Below are positions 31,968 through 44,900 of a stretch of 64,000 nucleotides of DNA, in pieces. Each line of letters begins with the position of its first letter. The stretch's first letter is position 1. A program made the translations under genes and the position numbers. The stretch spans positions 553,291,763-553,355,762 of the forward strand of contig NC_058524.1 in the NCBI RefSeq assembly GCF_904849725.1, in the 5' to 3' direction. The notes below the pieces were generated by a model. The model was not told where the DNA came from. It worked only from the letters and a program-made list of their open reading frames with translations, and did no database searches. This DNA is from Hordeum vulgare subsp. vulgare (taxonomy: Eukaryota > Streptophyta > Magnoliopsida > Poales > Poaceae).

Positions 31968-33543
31968 TGATATGTCTCCAACGTGTCTATATTTTTTATT
32001 GTTCCATGTTGTTATATTATAATCCTAGGATACGTTTTGGGGTCATAATTCACAAATTTATATTATTTTTGAGCACTAACCTAATAACCCAGTGCCGAGT
32101 GCTAGTTGTTGCCTTTTGCATATTTTTTGTTTTTCAGGTTTTCAGTACCAAACGAAGTCCAATTGCCATGAAACTTTTTTATGATTTATTTGGACCAAAA
32201 GAAGACCTAGAAGCTTCGGATGAAAACCTAAAGCTACACGTGGGGCCCTCAAGGCAGTTGGGCGCGGCCAAGCGGGGTGGTCGCACCATGATTCCTTGGC
32301 GCTCCCTTGTGGACCCTCTTGCGCCGTTCTCTGGCCTATAAATTTACAAATATTACAGAAACCCTAAAGATATACGAAAAACACTTTTTACGCCACCGCA
32401 AGTCTCTATTCCACGATGATCCCATCTGGAGCTCCATTACGGCACCCTGCCGGAGGGGGGTCCATCACGGAGGGCCTCTTCATCAACCTTGGTACCCTCG
32501 TGATGATATGTGAGTAGTTCACCACAGACCTATGGGTCCGTAGTTAGTATCTAGATGACTATATCTCTCTCTTGATCTTCAATACAATGATCATCGCATC
32601 TTTGATTTGATCTATCCGATGTAGTTCTTTTGTATGGTATTTTTGTTGGGATTCGATGAATTGTGGGTTTATGTTCAGATTATTCATGAAAAATATTTGA
32701 GTCTTCTCTAAGTTTGATGATTCTTATTTGCATGATCATCATAGCTTCATAATTCTATCTGATCTATTGAATTGTTTTGGCCAAGTAGTTTGGTATTTCT
32801 TAAGTGAGAGGGGTGTGTTGTAGTGGGTTCAACCTCGAGATTTTCTGTTTCCCAGTGATGTAAGGGGACAAGTTGTGTCATTTTGCTGCTGCAACTAAGG
32901 ATAAAACGATGGGGTTTATTCATATTGGTTGAGTTTACTTTGTCTACATCATGTCATTGTTCTCCAAGCATTACTCTAGTTTACTTAATACTCTAAATGC
33001 ATGTTGGATAGCGGTCGATGGGTGGAGTAACTGTAGTAGGTGCAGGTAGGTGTTGGCCCATTTGCTTATGGACGTGATGCCTATATACACATGATCATTG
33101 CCGTGAAAATCGTGTAACTATCCGTTGTTCTGTCAACTGCGCAACAGTAATTTGTTTACCCATCATATGTTGCTTTCATGAGAGATGCCACTAGAGGACA
33201 CTATGCCCCGGGTATATTCACTTATATATTCATAGAACTTATAATTTCCTCGTTGTTATTATTTGTCTTTTATTTTATTTTGCAAGTCTCGCAACTATCT
33301 ACAATTATCTACACACCTCATTCGCTTGCAAATAACAAGATCAAGGGGATTGACAACCTTCTTGCCTCAATTGGGTGCAAGTTGTTTGCTCTTTTGTGTG
33401 TAGCCGCTGAAGACGGTTGAGTATTAATATTCCTATTGGTCTGATAAACCTTGGTTTCTCAAATCAAGGGAAATACTTACCTTCATTGTGTTGCAATAAC
33501 CCGTTCCTTGTTACGGAAAACCCAATGCAGATCACAAGCATCA
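31968..33543 (+). repeat. 3' LTR of gypsy element H
   Basis: Starts TGATATGTCTCCAACGTGTC, related to LTR fragment F. It has a degraded hairpin (32238-32312), a TATA box CTATAAAT at 32336-32343, and a GAGTAGTTCACCACAGACC phrase. It ends near ACAAGCATCA at 33543, where exonuclease-like coding sequence of the CACTA element begins. Since the other LTR is lost, no target duplication can be checked. Confidence 0.8.
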
Positions 33544-33818
33544 TACACCGACGACCCGACCGTGGTGGAGAACTTCATCAACAACATCGAGCGGTTGCTT
33601 GCTGTGGATGACAAGTACAAATTGGTCGGCTTCAACCTTGGGTACATCTACAATCGTGCCATGCATGATCAGAAGGTTGTTGTCGCCTAGTTGTGCGTGT
33701 GCCATCATGTCCTCCTCTACCACTACCACATTGCCACAAAGCCTTGTGGGTGTTTCACCAGGTTTTTCAACATGTCGGACTACAGGTTTGCTACGGTGGA
33801 CACCACCAACGATCAAAA
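33544..33818 (+). pseudogene. 3'-5' exonuclease-like gene in CACTA element, first part
   Basis: Coding begins inside the frame with YTDDPTVVENFINNIERLL and goes on VGFNLGYIYNRAMHDQKVVV, FATVDTTNDQ. It resembles DEDD-type (Werner-like) 3'-5' exonuclease domain proteins that are common in Triticeae. The first catalytic motif, normally D-x-E in FDLEY, reads FNLGY, so both metal-binding acids are lost. The start is missing, cut by element H. It continues after BARE-B at 56811. Confidence 0.7.
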
Positions 33819-35651
33819 TGTTGGGGAACGTCGCATGGGAAACAAAAAATTTCCTACGCGCACGAAGACCTATCATGGTGATGTCCATCTATGAGAGGGG
33901 ATTTCCGATCTACGTACCCTTGTAGATCGCACAGCAGAAGCGTTAAGAAACGCGGTTGATGTAGTGGAACGTCCTCACGTCCCTCGATTCGCCCCGCGAA
34001 CCGTCCCACGAACCATCCCGCGATCCGTCCCACGATCCGCTCCGATCTAGTGCCGAACGGACGGCACCTCCGCGTTCAACACACGTACAGCTCGATGATG
34101 ATCTCGGCCTTCTTGATCCAGCAAGAGAGACGGAGAGGTAGATGAGTTCTCCAGCAGCGTGACGGCGCTCCGGAGGTTTGTGGTGATCTAATCTCAGCAG
34201 GGCTCCGCTCGAGCTCCGCAGAAACGCGATCTAGAGGAAAAAACCGTGGAGGTATGTGGTCGGGCTGCCGTGGCAAAAGTTGTCTCAAATCAGCCCTAAA
34301 ACCCCACTATATATAGGAGGGAGGGAGGGGAGGAGTCAGCCTGAAAACCTCAAGGTTTGGCCGAAATTGGAGGTGGAGGAGTCCTACTCCAATCCTACTT
34401 GGAGTAGGATTCCACCTTCCCACTTGGAAACTCTTTCCACCTTGTGTTTTTTCCTTCTCAAACCTTATGGGCCTTAGTGGGAACTTATTCCAGCCCACTA
34501 GGGGCTGGTTTATCTCTTACCATAGCCCATGAGACCCCTTGGGGCGTGACACCCCTCCTGATGGTCCCCGGCACCCCTCCCGGCACTCCCAGTACACTAC
34601 CGATGAGCCCGAAACTTTTCCGGTAATGCACGAAAACCTTCCGGTAACTAAATGAGGTCATCCTATATATCAATCTTTGTTTCTGGACCATTCTGGAAAC
34701 CCTCGTGACGTCCGTGATCTCATCCGGGACTCCAAACAACTTTCGGTTACCAACACCTATAACTCAGCTATACCGAAACGTCACCGAACCTTAAGTGTGC
34801 AGACCCTGCGGGTTCGAGAACTATGTAGACATGACCCGAGACACTCCTCGGTCAATATCCAATAGCGGAACCTGGATGCCCATATTGTATCCTACATATT
34901 CCGAAGATCTTTATCGGTTTAACCTCAGTGCCAAGGTTTCATATAATCCCGTATGTCATTCCCTTTGTCCTTCGGTATGTTACTTGCCCGAGATTCGATC
35001 GTCAGTATCCGCATACCTATTTCAATCTCGTTTACCGGCAAGTCTCTTTACTCGTTCCGTAATATAAGATCCCGCAACTTACACTAAGTCACATTGCTTG
35101 CAAGGCTTGTGTGTGATGTTGTATTACCGAGTGGGCCCCGAGATACCTCTCCGTCATACGGAGTGACAAATCCCAGTCTTGATCCATACTAACTCAACGA
35201 ACACCTTCGGAGATACCTGTAGAGTATCTTTATAGTCACCCAGTTACATTGCGACGTTTGATACACACAAAGCATTCCACCGGTGTCAGTGAGTTATATG
35301 ATCTCATGGTCATAGGAACAAATACTTGACACGCAGAAAACAGTAGCAACAAAATGACACGATCAACATGCTACGTCTATTAGTTTGGGTCTAGTCCATC
35401 ACATGATTCTCCTAATGATGTGATCCCGTTATCAAGTAACAACACTTGCCTATGGCCAGGAAACCTTCACCATCTTTGATCAACGAGCTAGTCAACTAGA
35501 GGCTTACTAGGGATATTGTTTTGTCTATGTATCCACAAAAGTATTGTGTTTCCAATCAATACAATTATAGCATGGATAATAAACGATTATCATGAACAAA
35601 GAAATATAATAATAACTAATTTATTATTGCCTCTAGGGCATATTTCCAACA
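33819..35651 (-). repeat. 3' LTR of BARE-B
   Basis: From TGTTGGGGAACGTCGCATGG to GGCATATTTCCAACA. About 40 substitutions separate it by eye from the other LTR (about 2 %). TATA box CTATATATAG at 34307-34316. Confidence 0.93.
34307..34316 (-). promoter_or_regulatory. TATA box of the BARE-B LTR
   Basis: CTATATATAG, a palindrome, in the place of the known BARE LTR TATA box. The same motif lies at 55461-55470 in the other LTR and 9931-9940 in solo LTR D. Confidence 0.65.
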
Positions 35652-38600
35652 GTCTCCCACTTGCACTAGAGTCAATAATCTAGTTCACATCACCATGTGA
35701 TTTCAACGAATCCAACACCCATATAGTTCTGGGGTCTGATCACGTCTTGCTTGTGAGGGAGGTTTTAGTCAACGGTTCTGAAACTTTCAGATCCGTGGTT
35801 CTTTATAAATCTTTATGTCATCTTATAGATGCTGCTACTATGTGCTATTCGGAAATGCTCCAAATATCTACTCTACTATACGAATCCGTTTCACTACTCA
35901 TAGTTATTCGGATTAGTGTTAAAGCTTGCATCGACGTAACCCTTTACGATGAACTCTTTAACCACCTCCATAATCGAGAAAAATTCCTTAGTCTATTTAG
36001 TTACTAAGGTTAACTTTGACCGCTGATCAGTGATTCAATCCTGGATCACTTTGTGTACCTCTTAACAGACTTGCTGCAAGGCACACATCAGGTGCGGTAC
36101 TCAGCATGGCATACTTTAGAGTCTACGGCTAAGGCATAGAAGACGACCTTCGTTATTCTATTTATTCTGCCGTGGTCGGGTTTTGAGTCTTACACAAATT
36201 CACACCTTGCAACACAGTCAAGAACTCCTTCTTTGCCGATCTATTTCGAATTCCTTCAAAAACTTGTCAAGGCATGCATCTTGTTGAAACTTCTATTAAG
36301 CGTTTTGATCTATCTCCATAGATCTTGACGCTCAACGTTCAAGTAGCTCAATCCAGGTATTCCTTTGAAAAACTCCTTTCAAACAAACTTTTATGCTTCA
36401 CAGAAATTCTACATTACTTCTGATCAACAATATGTCAACCACATATACTTATCAAAAATTCTATAGTGCTCCCACTCACTTCTTTGGAAATACAAGTTTC
36501 TCATAAACCGTGTACAAACCCAAAATCTTTGATCATCTCATCAAAGTGTATATTCCAACTCCGAGATGCTTGCACCAGTCCATTGAAGGATCGCTGGAGC
36601 TTGCATACTTGTTAGTATCTTTAGGATCGACAAAACCTCCTGGTTGTATCACATACAATGTTTGCTCAAGGAAACCGTCGAGGAAACAATGTTTTGTCTT
36701 CCTATGTGCAATATTTCACACATAATGCAGCAACTACTAACATAATTCCAACAGACTTTTTGCATCGCTATGAGTGAGAAAGTCTCATCATAGTCAACTA
36801 TTTGATCATGTCGGAAACATCTTTGCGACAAGTCGAGCTTTTCTTAATAGTGACTTATCACCATCGTCGTCTGTCTTCCTTTTAAAGATCCATCTTTACT
36901 CAATAGTCCTACGACCATCAAGTAGTTCTTCCAAAGTCTACACTTTGTTTTCGTACATGGATCCTCTCTCGTATTTCATGGCCTCCACCATTTGTCGGAA
37001 TCCGGGCCCACCATCACTTCTCCACAGCTCGCAGGTTCATTATTGTTCAACAACATGACCTCCAAGACAGGGTTACCATACCACTATGTAGTAGTACGCG
37101 ACCTTGTCAACCTACGAGGTTTGTAGTAACTTGATCCGAAGCTCAATGATCACCATCATCAGCTTCCACTTCAATTGGTGTAGGCGCCACAGGAAAAACT
37201 TCCTGTGCCCTGCTACACACTAGTCGAAGTGATGGTTCAATAACCTCATCAAGTTCTACCACCCTCCCACTCAATTCTTTCGAGAGAAACCTTTCCTCGA
37301 GAAAGGATCCGTTTCTAGAAACAAACACTTTGCTTTCGGATCTGAGATAGGAAATGTACCCAACTGCTTTGGATATCCTATGAAGATGCATTTATCCGCT
37401 TTGGGTTCGAGCTTATCAGACTGAAACTTTTTCACATAAGTGTCGAAGCCCCAAGCTTTCAAGAAACGACAGTTTAGATTTCTCTAAACCTCAGTCTATA
37501 CTGTGTCATCTCGACGGAAATACGCGGTGCCCTATTTAAAGTGAATGCGGTTGTCTCTAATGCATAACCCATAAACTATAGTGGTAATTCGATAAGAGAC
37601 ATCATAGTATGCACCATATCAAATAGGGCGTGGCTAAGACGTTCAGACACATCATCACACTATGGTGTTCGAGGTGGCATGAACTGCAAAACAATTTCCA
37701 CATTGTCTTAACTGCGTACCAAAACTCGTAACTCAGATATTCATCTCTATGATCATATCGTAGACTGTTTATCCTCTTGTCACGACGATCTTCACTCTAA
37801 AATAGCTTTGAACTTTTCAACATTTCAGACTTGTGATTCATCAAGTAAATACTCCTGTATCTACTCAAATCGTCAGTGAAGTAAGAACATAATGATATCC
37901 ACTGCGTGCCTTAGCACTTATTGGACTGCACACATCAGAAATGCATTACTCCCAACAAGTTACTCTACTTGTTTCATGTGGCATGTTTTGCATGTCTCAA
38001 GTGAATCAAAATCAAGTGAGTCCAAACGATCCATCAGCATGGAGCTTCTTCATGCATTTTACACCAACATGACTCAAGTGGCAGTGCCACAACTAAGTGG
38101 TACTATCATTATTACTTTTTATCTTTTGGCACTAATATTATGAACATGTGTAACACTACGATCGAGATTCAATAAACCATTGAGGGTAATTATTCAAGCA
38201 AATAGAATAACTATTATTCTTTTAAATGAATAATCGTATTGCAACAAACACGATCCAATCATGTTCATGCTCAACGCAAACACCAAATAACAATTATTTG
38301 GGTTTCACCACCAATCCCGATGATAGAGGGAGCGTGCGACGTTTGATCATATCAACCTTGGAAACACTTCCAACACGTATCGTCACCTTGCCTTTAGCTA
38401 GTCTCTGTTTATGTTGTAGCTTTCATTTCGTGTTACTAATCACTTAGCAACCGAACCGGTATCCAATACCCTCGTGCTACTAGGAGTACTAGTAAAGTAC
38501 ACATCAACATCATGTATATCGAATATACTTCTTTCGACTTTTGCCAGCCTTCTTATCTACCAAGTATCTAGAGTTGCTCCGCCTCAGTTACCGTTCCCCT

Positions 38601-40034
38601 CATAACAGAAGCACTTAGTCCCGGGCTTGGGTTTAATCTGGGGTCTCTTCATTAGTGCAGCAACTGCTTTGCCGTTTCACGAAGTATCCCTTCTAGCCCT
38701 TGCCTTTCTCGAAACTTAGTGGTTTTACTAACCATCAACTATTGATGCTCCTTCTTGATTTCTACTTTCGTAGTGTCAAACATCGCGAATCGCTCAAGGA
38801 TCATTGTATCTATCCTTGATATGTCATAGTTCATCACGAAGCTCTCACAGCTTGGTGGCAGTGACTTTGGAGAACCATCACTATCTTATCTGGAAGATCA
38901 ACTCCCACTTGATTTAAGCGATTGTCGTACTCAGATAATCTGAGCACACGCTCAACGATTGAGCTTTTCTCCTTTTCTTCGTGGACAAAGAATCTTGACG
39001 GAGGTCTCATACCTCTTAACAAGGGCACAAGCATGAAATCACCATTTCATCTCTTTAGAACATCTCTTATGTTCCGCGACGTTTCAAAAACGTCTTCGGT
39101 GCCTTGCTTCTAAGCCATTAAGTATTTTGCACTGAACTATCGTGTAGTCATAAGAAACGTGTATGTCGGATGTTCACAACATCTACAGACGACGCTCGAG
39201 GTGCAGCACACCGAGTGGTGCATTAAGGACATAAGCCTTCTACGCAGCAACGAGGACAATCCTCGTTTTACAGACTCAATCTGCAAAGTTTGCTACCATC
39301 AACTTTCAACTAAATTTTCTCTAGGAACATATAAAAACAGTAGAGCTATAGCGCAAGCTACATCGTAATTCGCAAAGACCATTAGACTATGTTCATGACA
39401 ATTAGTTCAATTAATCATATTACTTAAGAACTCCCACTCAAAAAGTACATCTCTCTAGTCATTTGAGTGGTACATGATCCAAATCCACTATCTCAAGTCC
39501 GATCATCACGTGAGTCGAGAATAGTTTCAGTGGTAAGCATCTCTATGCTAATCATATCAACTATACGATTCATGCTCGACCTTTTGGTCTCATGTGTTCC
39601 GAGGCCATGTCTGCACATGCTAGGCTCGTCAAGCTTAACCCGAGTGTTCCGCATGTGCAACTGTTTTGCACCCGTTGTATGTGAACGTTGAGTCTATCAC
39701 ACCCAATCATCACGTGGTGTCTCGAAACGAAGAACTGTCGCAATGGTGCACAGTCGGGGAGAACACAATTTCGTCTTGAAATTTTAGTGAGAGATCACCT
39801 CATAATGCTACCGTCGTTCTAAGCAAGATAAGGTGCATAAAGGATTAACATCACATGCAATTCATAAGTGACATGATATGGCCATCATCATGTGCTTCTT
39901 GATCTCCATCACCAAAGCACCGGCACGATCTTCTTGTCACCGGCATCACACCATGATCTCCATCATCATGATCTCCATCAACCTGTCGCCATCGGGGTTG
40001 TCGTGCTACTCATGCTATTACTACTAAAGCTATG
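35652..40034 (-). pseudogene. Degenerate internal domain of BARE-B
   Basis: The polypurine tract (reverse GTCTCCCACTTGC) is at 35652. On the minus strand there are short traces of pol: an integrase C-terminal piece with DKLEPKADKCIFIGYPK at about 37460-37370, LKS-type reverse transcriptase phrases near 36500-36800, and a gag piece with RLSEYDNRLNQVGVDLPDK near 38970. Between them are many stops and frameshifts; no open stretch is longer than about 90 residues. RNase H is not recognisable. The leader-like end (39400-40034) matches the leader of BARE-A. Confidence 0.75.
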
Positions 40035-41449
40035 TGAAAGTGCGTTATATCGACTAGAGGGGGGTGAATAGGAGATTTTTAGAATTTCATCACTGAGGAA
40101 ATTCCTTTTGAGGAAATTCCTCACTGATGACTAACTTACAGCGGAAACAGTTAAGGATCAGTCGTGCAATCGTTCACAACAGCAGTATTGCAGAGTGAAG
40201 ATTATGAAAACAGATTGCACAGTAAGGAGGCACGCAGAATACAGATGATGTTTAACTCAAGTGAAGAATTTGGGGTTGAGGAAATTCAGAGAAAGTCTTC
40301 AGCAAATTCTTCAAACAGTCACAGTGAATGTCATCAACACATAATACAGAGAATGTAAAGAGTTGAGGAATTAGAACCCGATTCTTGGTGAAGACTGTTG
40401 TTGATGACCCAGTTCCAACTGCTGTGACAGTTGTACATCTGGTTTGGAGCGGCTTGGTATTGAAACCAAAGGACACCAGTCCCGGGACACACAGTCCCTA
40501 CCGTACTCTCCTTGAGCTAAGGACACACAGTCCTCGCCCAACACTCGTGGTAAGTCTTCAGGGCAGACTTCCAAACCCTCACAAACTCGGTCACCCGGCG
40601 ATCCACAATTGACTGCTGGATTGCTCTAGACCATGACGCCTAACCGTCTGGAGGATGCACAGTCCTCAAAGGTAAAAGGCTTCAGTCCCACACAGGAACA
40701 ACTTCTTCAGTGATGCTCAATCACTAGGTTTGGTTTGTGGTTTCGGTGGGTGGTGTATTTCCTCACTGATGATTTACTCTCGAAAGCTCTGAGGAATTTG
40801 GGTTGCTCTTATGACAAGTGTCAGTTTCTAACGGAGCAGCCAACCAGCTAGTGGTTGTGGGGGGTGGCTATTTATAGCCTGGGAGCATCCCGACATGATT
40901 TGACATTAATGCCCTTAAACAATATGACCGTTGGAGTGGATAAGATCAGTGACTTGGCGTGGCTTATCGAAACGGTCGGGACCCTCAACTGTGAGAGTCC
41001 TCATGTCACTCATATTCCTCACTTGAGGCTTTTGGTAGGTTTTGGCTTGGGTTGAGCATCATGAGGAAATTCATTCCATAGCGTTACTTTGACCCCCTTT
41101 AACAGTACGGTGTTCCTATTCATCAAATGCGAAGAAAGTAAAACAGAAAACGTAAATCTTCATGCTTCAATTTCTTCAGAATGATTTTCTTCAGGAACCA
41201 CTGATCTTCTCAATATCAATATCTTCATGAGGAATATCAATTTCATCGCAAATTCTTCGCGATTCATTTCTTCAGCTTCAGACCAATTTCTTCAACTGAA
41301 GACATATATTTTTAGGGGTCGATATTCTTCAAATATCTCAAACTCCTCAATGACTTATAGATCCTGTGTACACTTATAAACACATTAGATACTTAACCTA
41401 TAAGTCTTCAAACCACCAAAATCACTAAGGGGCACTAGATGCACTTACA
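40035..41449 (-). repeat. 3' LTR of element G (1415 bp)
   Basis: On the minus strand it starts TGTAAGTGCATCTAGTGCCC and ends CGCACTTTCA. It carries a 15-base extra copy near 40095 compared with the other LTR, in a region with two GAGGAAATTCC repeats. A minus-strand TATA-like CTATAAATAGCC lies at about 40868-40879. Confidence 0.95.
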
Positions 41450-41451
41450 AT

Positions 41452-41466
41452 CTCCCCCTTTTTGGT
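41452..41466 (-). other. Polypurine tract of element G
   Basis: The plus strand reads TCTCCCCCTTTTTGG right after the LTR, so the minus strand is a purine run ending GGGGGAGA next to the LTR start. Confidence 0.8.
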
Positions 41467-41975
41467 GGTTGATGACAATTAGGTTAAGTCTTCAACAGGG
41501 AATAAAATGGTGAAGTGTAAATACTTAATTGAGGAATTTGAAGACAAGATTCACAGAGACTCCCCCTGAAGATGTGCATACATTGAGGATTTTGCTTTTA
41601 TAGCATATGCACATTGATGATTTATATCATGGAGATCTCCCCCTGAATCTTGTAAATCATGCATACATATAACATATCATATGAAGAAAATGAAGATGCA
41701 TGATGGCAAATGGTATCTGACGAATTCCAGCATGCGTGCATTAAAACTTGAGGAATAAGCATGCGAAGAAAAACGTTCAAAAAGCGTCAGAGTACCATCG
41801 GGCTTAAGTTACAACTCATTACATAAAAACTTCAGAAGAGCCAAGAGTTTGTAACTTAAATATAGTTCATAAGCCCCAAAAATAACTCCCGTTTGAAGAC
41901 TAACTCTCAAGTTTCTCCCCCTTTGTCATCAAGTGACAAAAAGGGACAAACTGAGGACTAACGCCCGTGAAGACT
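41467..41975. other. 3' untranslated stretch of element G
   Basis: About 500 bases between the polypurine tract and the end of the 3' ORF. No gene is seen; it contains scattered TCCCCCTGAA and GAGGAAT phrases also found elsewhere in element G. Confidence 0.6.
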
Positions 41976-44900
41976 TCATTTCTTGGCGGTTGATGAAGAT
42001 CCTTGGCGCTTCTTGGGTGTAGTCTTCTTCCTTGGGCCTGTTGCGGTGTCGAGCTGTTCCTCATCAGATTCGGCGGTGCGGAAGGACGAGAAGGAGCTGT
42101 CTTCAAGATCTGGCACTGGAATGGGCCTGAACTTTTTCTTGGGAGGCCACGACCAGTCAAAGTCCTGCTCAAAGTTCAATTCTTCAAGCTCAGTCTGGGT
42201 CTTCAGATGGGCAAGGGTAGCCCAGGTACGATCAAAAACCTCATGCAGATAGTGATGATTAAGCTTCACACTGTTCTGTGTCTCAGTGAGGGATTTCACA
42301 ATGGCACCAAACTGGCGTTTGACCCATTTGTGGTTGTGATCCACCTTCTGATGAAGACTGAGAAGAAGCTCTCTGGTGTTTAGCACGCGAGGAGGAACTC
42401 GGCTTGGTGGACGAGTCTTAGTATCGTCCCATGAGAAATATGCATCTGGCTCTTTAAATTGACCATCAAGAGGCCTGCTTCCTTCATCAATTACAGACTT
42501 TCCTTTTCCCTCAATGGGCTTGAAAGTCTTCTTGTTGACCCGGATAGGAGGCATATAACCAACATGGTTCTGGAAATCTGCGTGAAAGTTGATGCCAGTC
42601 CTTGTCCTGAGGAATCTCATGATCCATGGTGCATAAATTTTGTGATCATATGGGCACATTGCATTGTCAGCCAAAGTCCTCAAGAAGAAATCATGGATAT
42701 TCATGGGGATACCGTGAATGATGTTGAAGAGGATATTCTTCATGAGGCCGACGACATCTTCGTCATCATCATGGCCTTTGATTGGCGCTAACACACTGCA
42801 AAGAATGCGGTAGACAGACCGGGGTGTGTACTTGAGCTCATGGACGAGGAATGTGGTTCTTGAGGGTTTTCCTGCAGCCAAAGGCTTCATGAGGACTTCC
42901 ATCATTCCATTTGGCAGCTCACGCTCACCATAAAGCTTCACTGCCCCTTCTGAAGGAATTGGTACGGGCAGTTCTCTGAGGAGTTCAGACGCTGGAGCCT
43001 TGTAGTGAGTATTTTGGGTCATCCACTCGAACACCCAAGTGTTGATGTCATCAGCATTGCCCGAGATGTGCAGAGTTGAATAGAACTGAAGAATGAGCTC
43101 ACTATTCCAATCTGATATGTCGGAGCACATAGGGAGCAAACCTGCATCATGTAGTACACTGAGGACTGGTTCCATGCAGGGAATCTCTTCAAGTTCATCA
43201 TGAGGAATGTGTCTGTGCTGGAATATCTTGTTGCGGCCACAGAGCACAGAAGCATAGTAGTTCATCTGAGTCCTTGTCCAAAACTTCAGATGCCTCATTT
43301 GAGGCTTGTCATAAGGATTCTCTCCGATGAAATACATGCGTTCCTCAAAGAAATTCTCTTTCTGAAACTTTGGCCGCTTTGAGAATGGCAGGCACTGAAC
43401 TGGATTGAGATTGTGCTGAGAAATGGGAGGGGAAACAACCATGGCAGTCTCTGGGTTGAGCACAATGAATTCATTGTCAGGGGCGGGAACATTTTCTTCA
43501 GCAGTTTCCTCAGGTTGAGGAATTTCTTGCTCAGGCTGAGCATCAGGCTGAGGAATGTCTTCTTCCTTCTCAGCTTGAGGAGTTTGGTCAGCCTGTTCAG
43601 TGGGAGGAGCCTCCTCAGACTGGACATTTTCTTCAGCTTGATTTTCATCAGCTGACTTTGTGGCAGAAGCAGATTCATCAGCTGCTGCAGCTGAAGCTTC
43701 AGTAGTCTCTTTCTGAGGAATATGAGGTTGAGGACTGTCATCAATTTGTATTTCCTCATCAGTATGCTCCTCAGAGGCAGCATCCTTCATTTCCTCATCT
43801 GCCCTTGTAGTGTGGTCTCCAAGGACGACCATTTCATATGAGGGTGCAACATTAAGAGGCACCGGGTCCAGAGGGGCAGATTCGTCAGTTTCCTTGAGGC
43901 ATTTTGCCTCAGTCTTTTCTTCTGCTGAGGAAGCTTTTCTCTTCTTTGCTTCCTTCTCAGCAGCTCTTGTCTTTTTCGTGTCTGATGCAGACGGGATTAA
44001 TTTCTTCACCTTTGAAGTTTTTGGTGAAGGTGTTTTCTCAACAGATTCTTCAGCTGGCAGTGAGGAACCAGCTGGAACAGAGTCACCAGCCTGCTTTGAT
44101 GAAGCAGCTGGATCAGGAGCAGTTTCATCAGGGGTTGCAGATTCATCAGGAGCGGTCTCGGTGATGATTTCTTCAATAGCCGGCTCATCAGCACGACGCT
44201 CTTGGTGTTGTTCCTCAGCTTGAGGAATTTCCTCCTCATCAGGAGATGCATCTTCTGGCTGTTCAACCAGGGGCTGAGGAGTCGGTGCTGGTGGGGGTGA
44301 CGTTTGTTGTAGTCATCAACAGCACTAGTGGCTAGCTTGATGAAATTGCGTTTGATGCTTGTGCGGTCTGACAGTTTCTCACACTTGTCAGTCAAGACTT
44401 GCAGCTCTGCCTGGGTGGACACCAATGCTTCAGGCGTCAGCTTGAGAACATTTTGCCTGAGGAATTTCTCCTTTCTGGCCTTTGCAATCTTTGCCTGCTT
44501 GGCCTTCTGTTCCTTCCACTTGGCTTCGTTTATGAAGGTAGCCACCATGTGGCTGACACCAGGAGGAAGTTTTAAATCATCAATGGGTGTGTTTGGGTCT
44601 TCATACCACACATTGATGAAGTCGAGGAGGACCTTGGGGTCCATCGCCAGAGGAATAGCACTGCCTGATGCTTGTGCTACCCTTTCTTGCTTGTTCCTGA
44701 TGATGGCTTCCAGAGTTTCATCATCATATTCATCACTTCCCTCTGATGCAGATGGGACTGTGATGATTTTGCTGGGGCTGGGCAGAGGTGCATGTTCAGT
44801 TGTTGTCAAAGTCTTCAAAAGGGGTGTTGAAGACTTAGTCTCCGAGCTTGTTGCAGCTGGGAGTGAGGAGCTAGAGCTGGCAGTCGTAGTCTTCACGACT

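Noticed and set aside
33178..33420. Hydrophobic 80-residue frame in LTR H as a membrane protein gene
   Set aside because: It lies wholly inside an LTR, has no start context and no family features.
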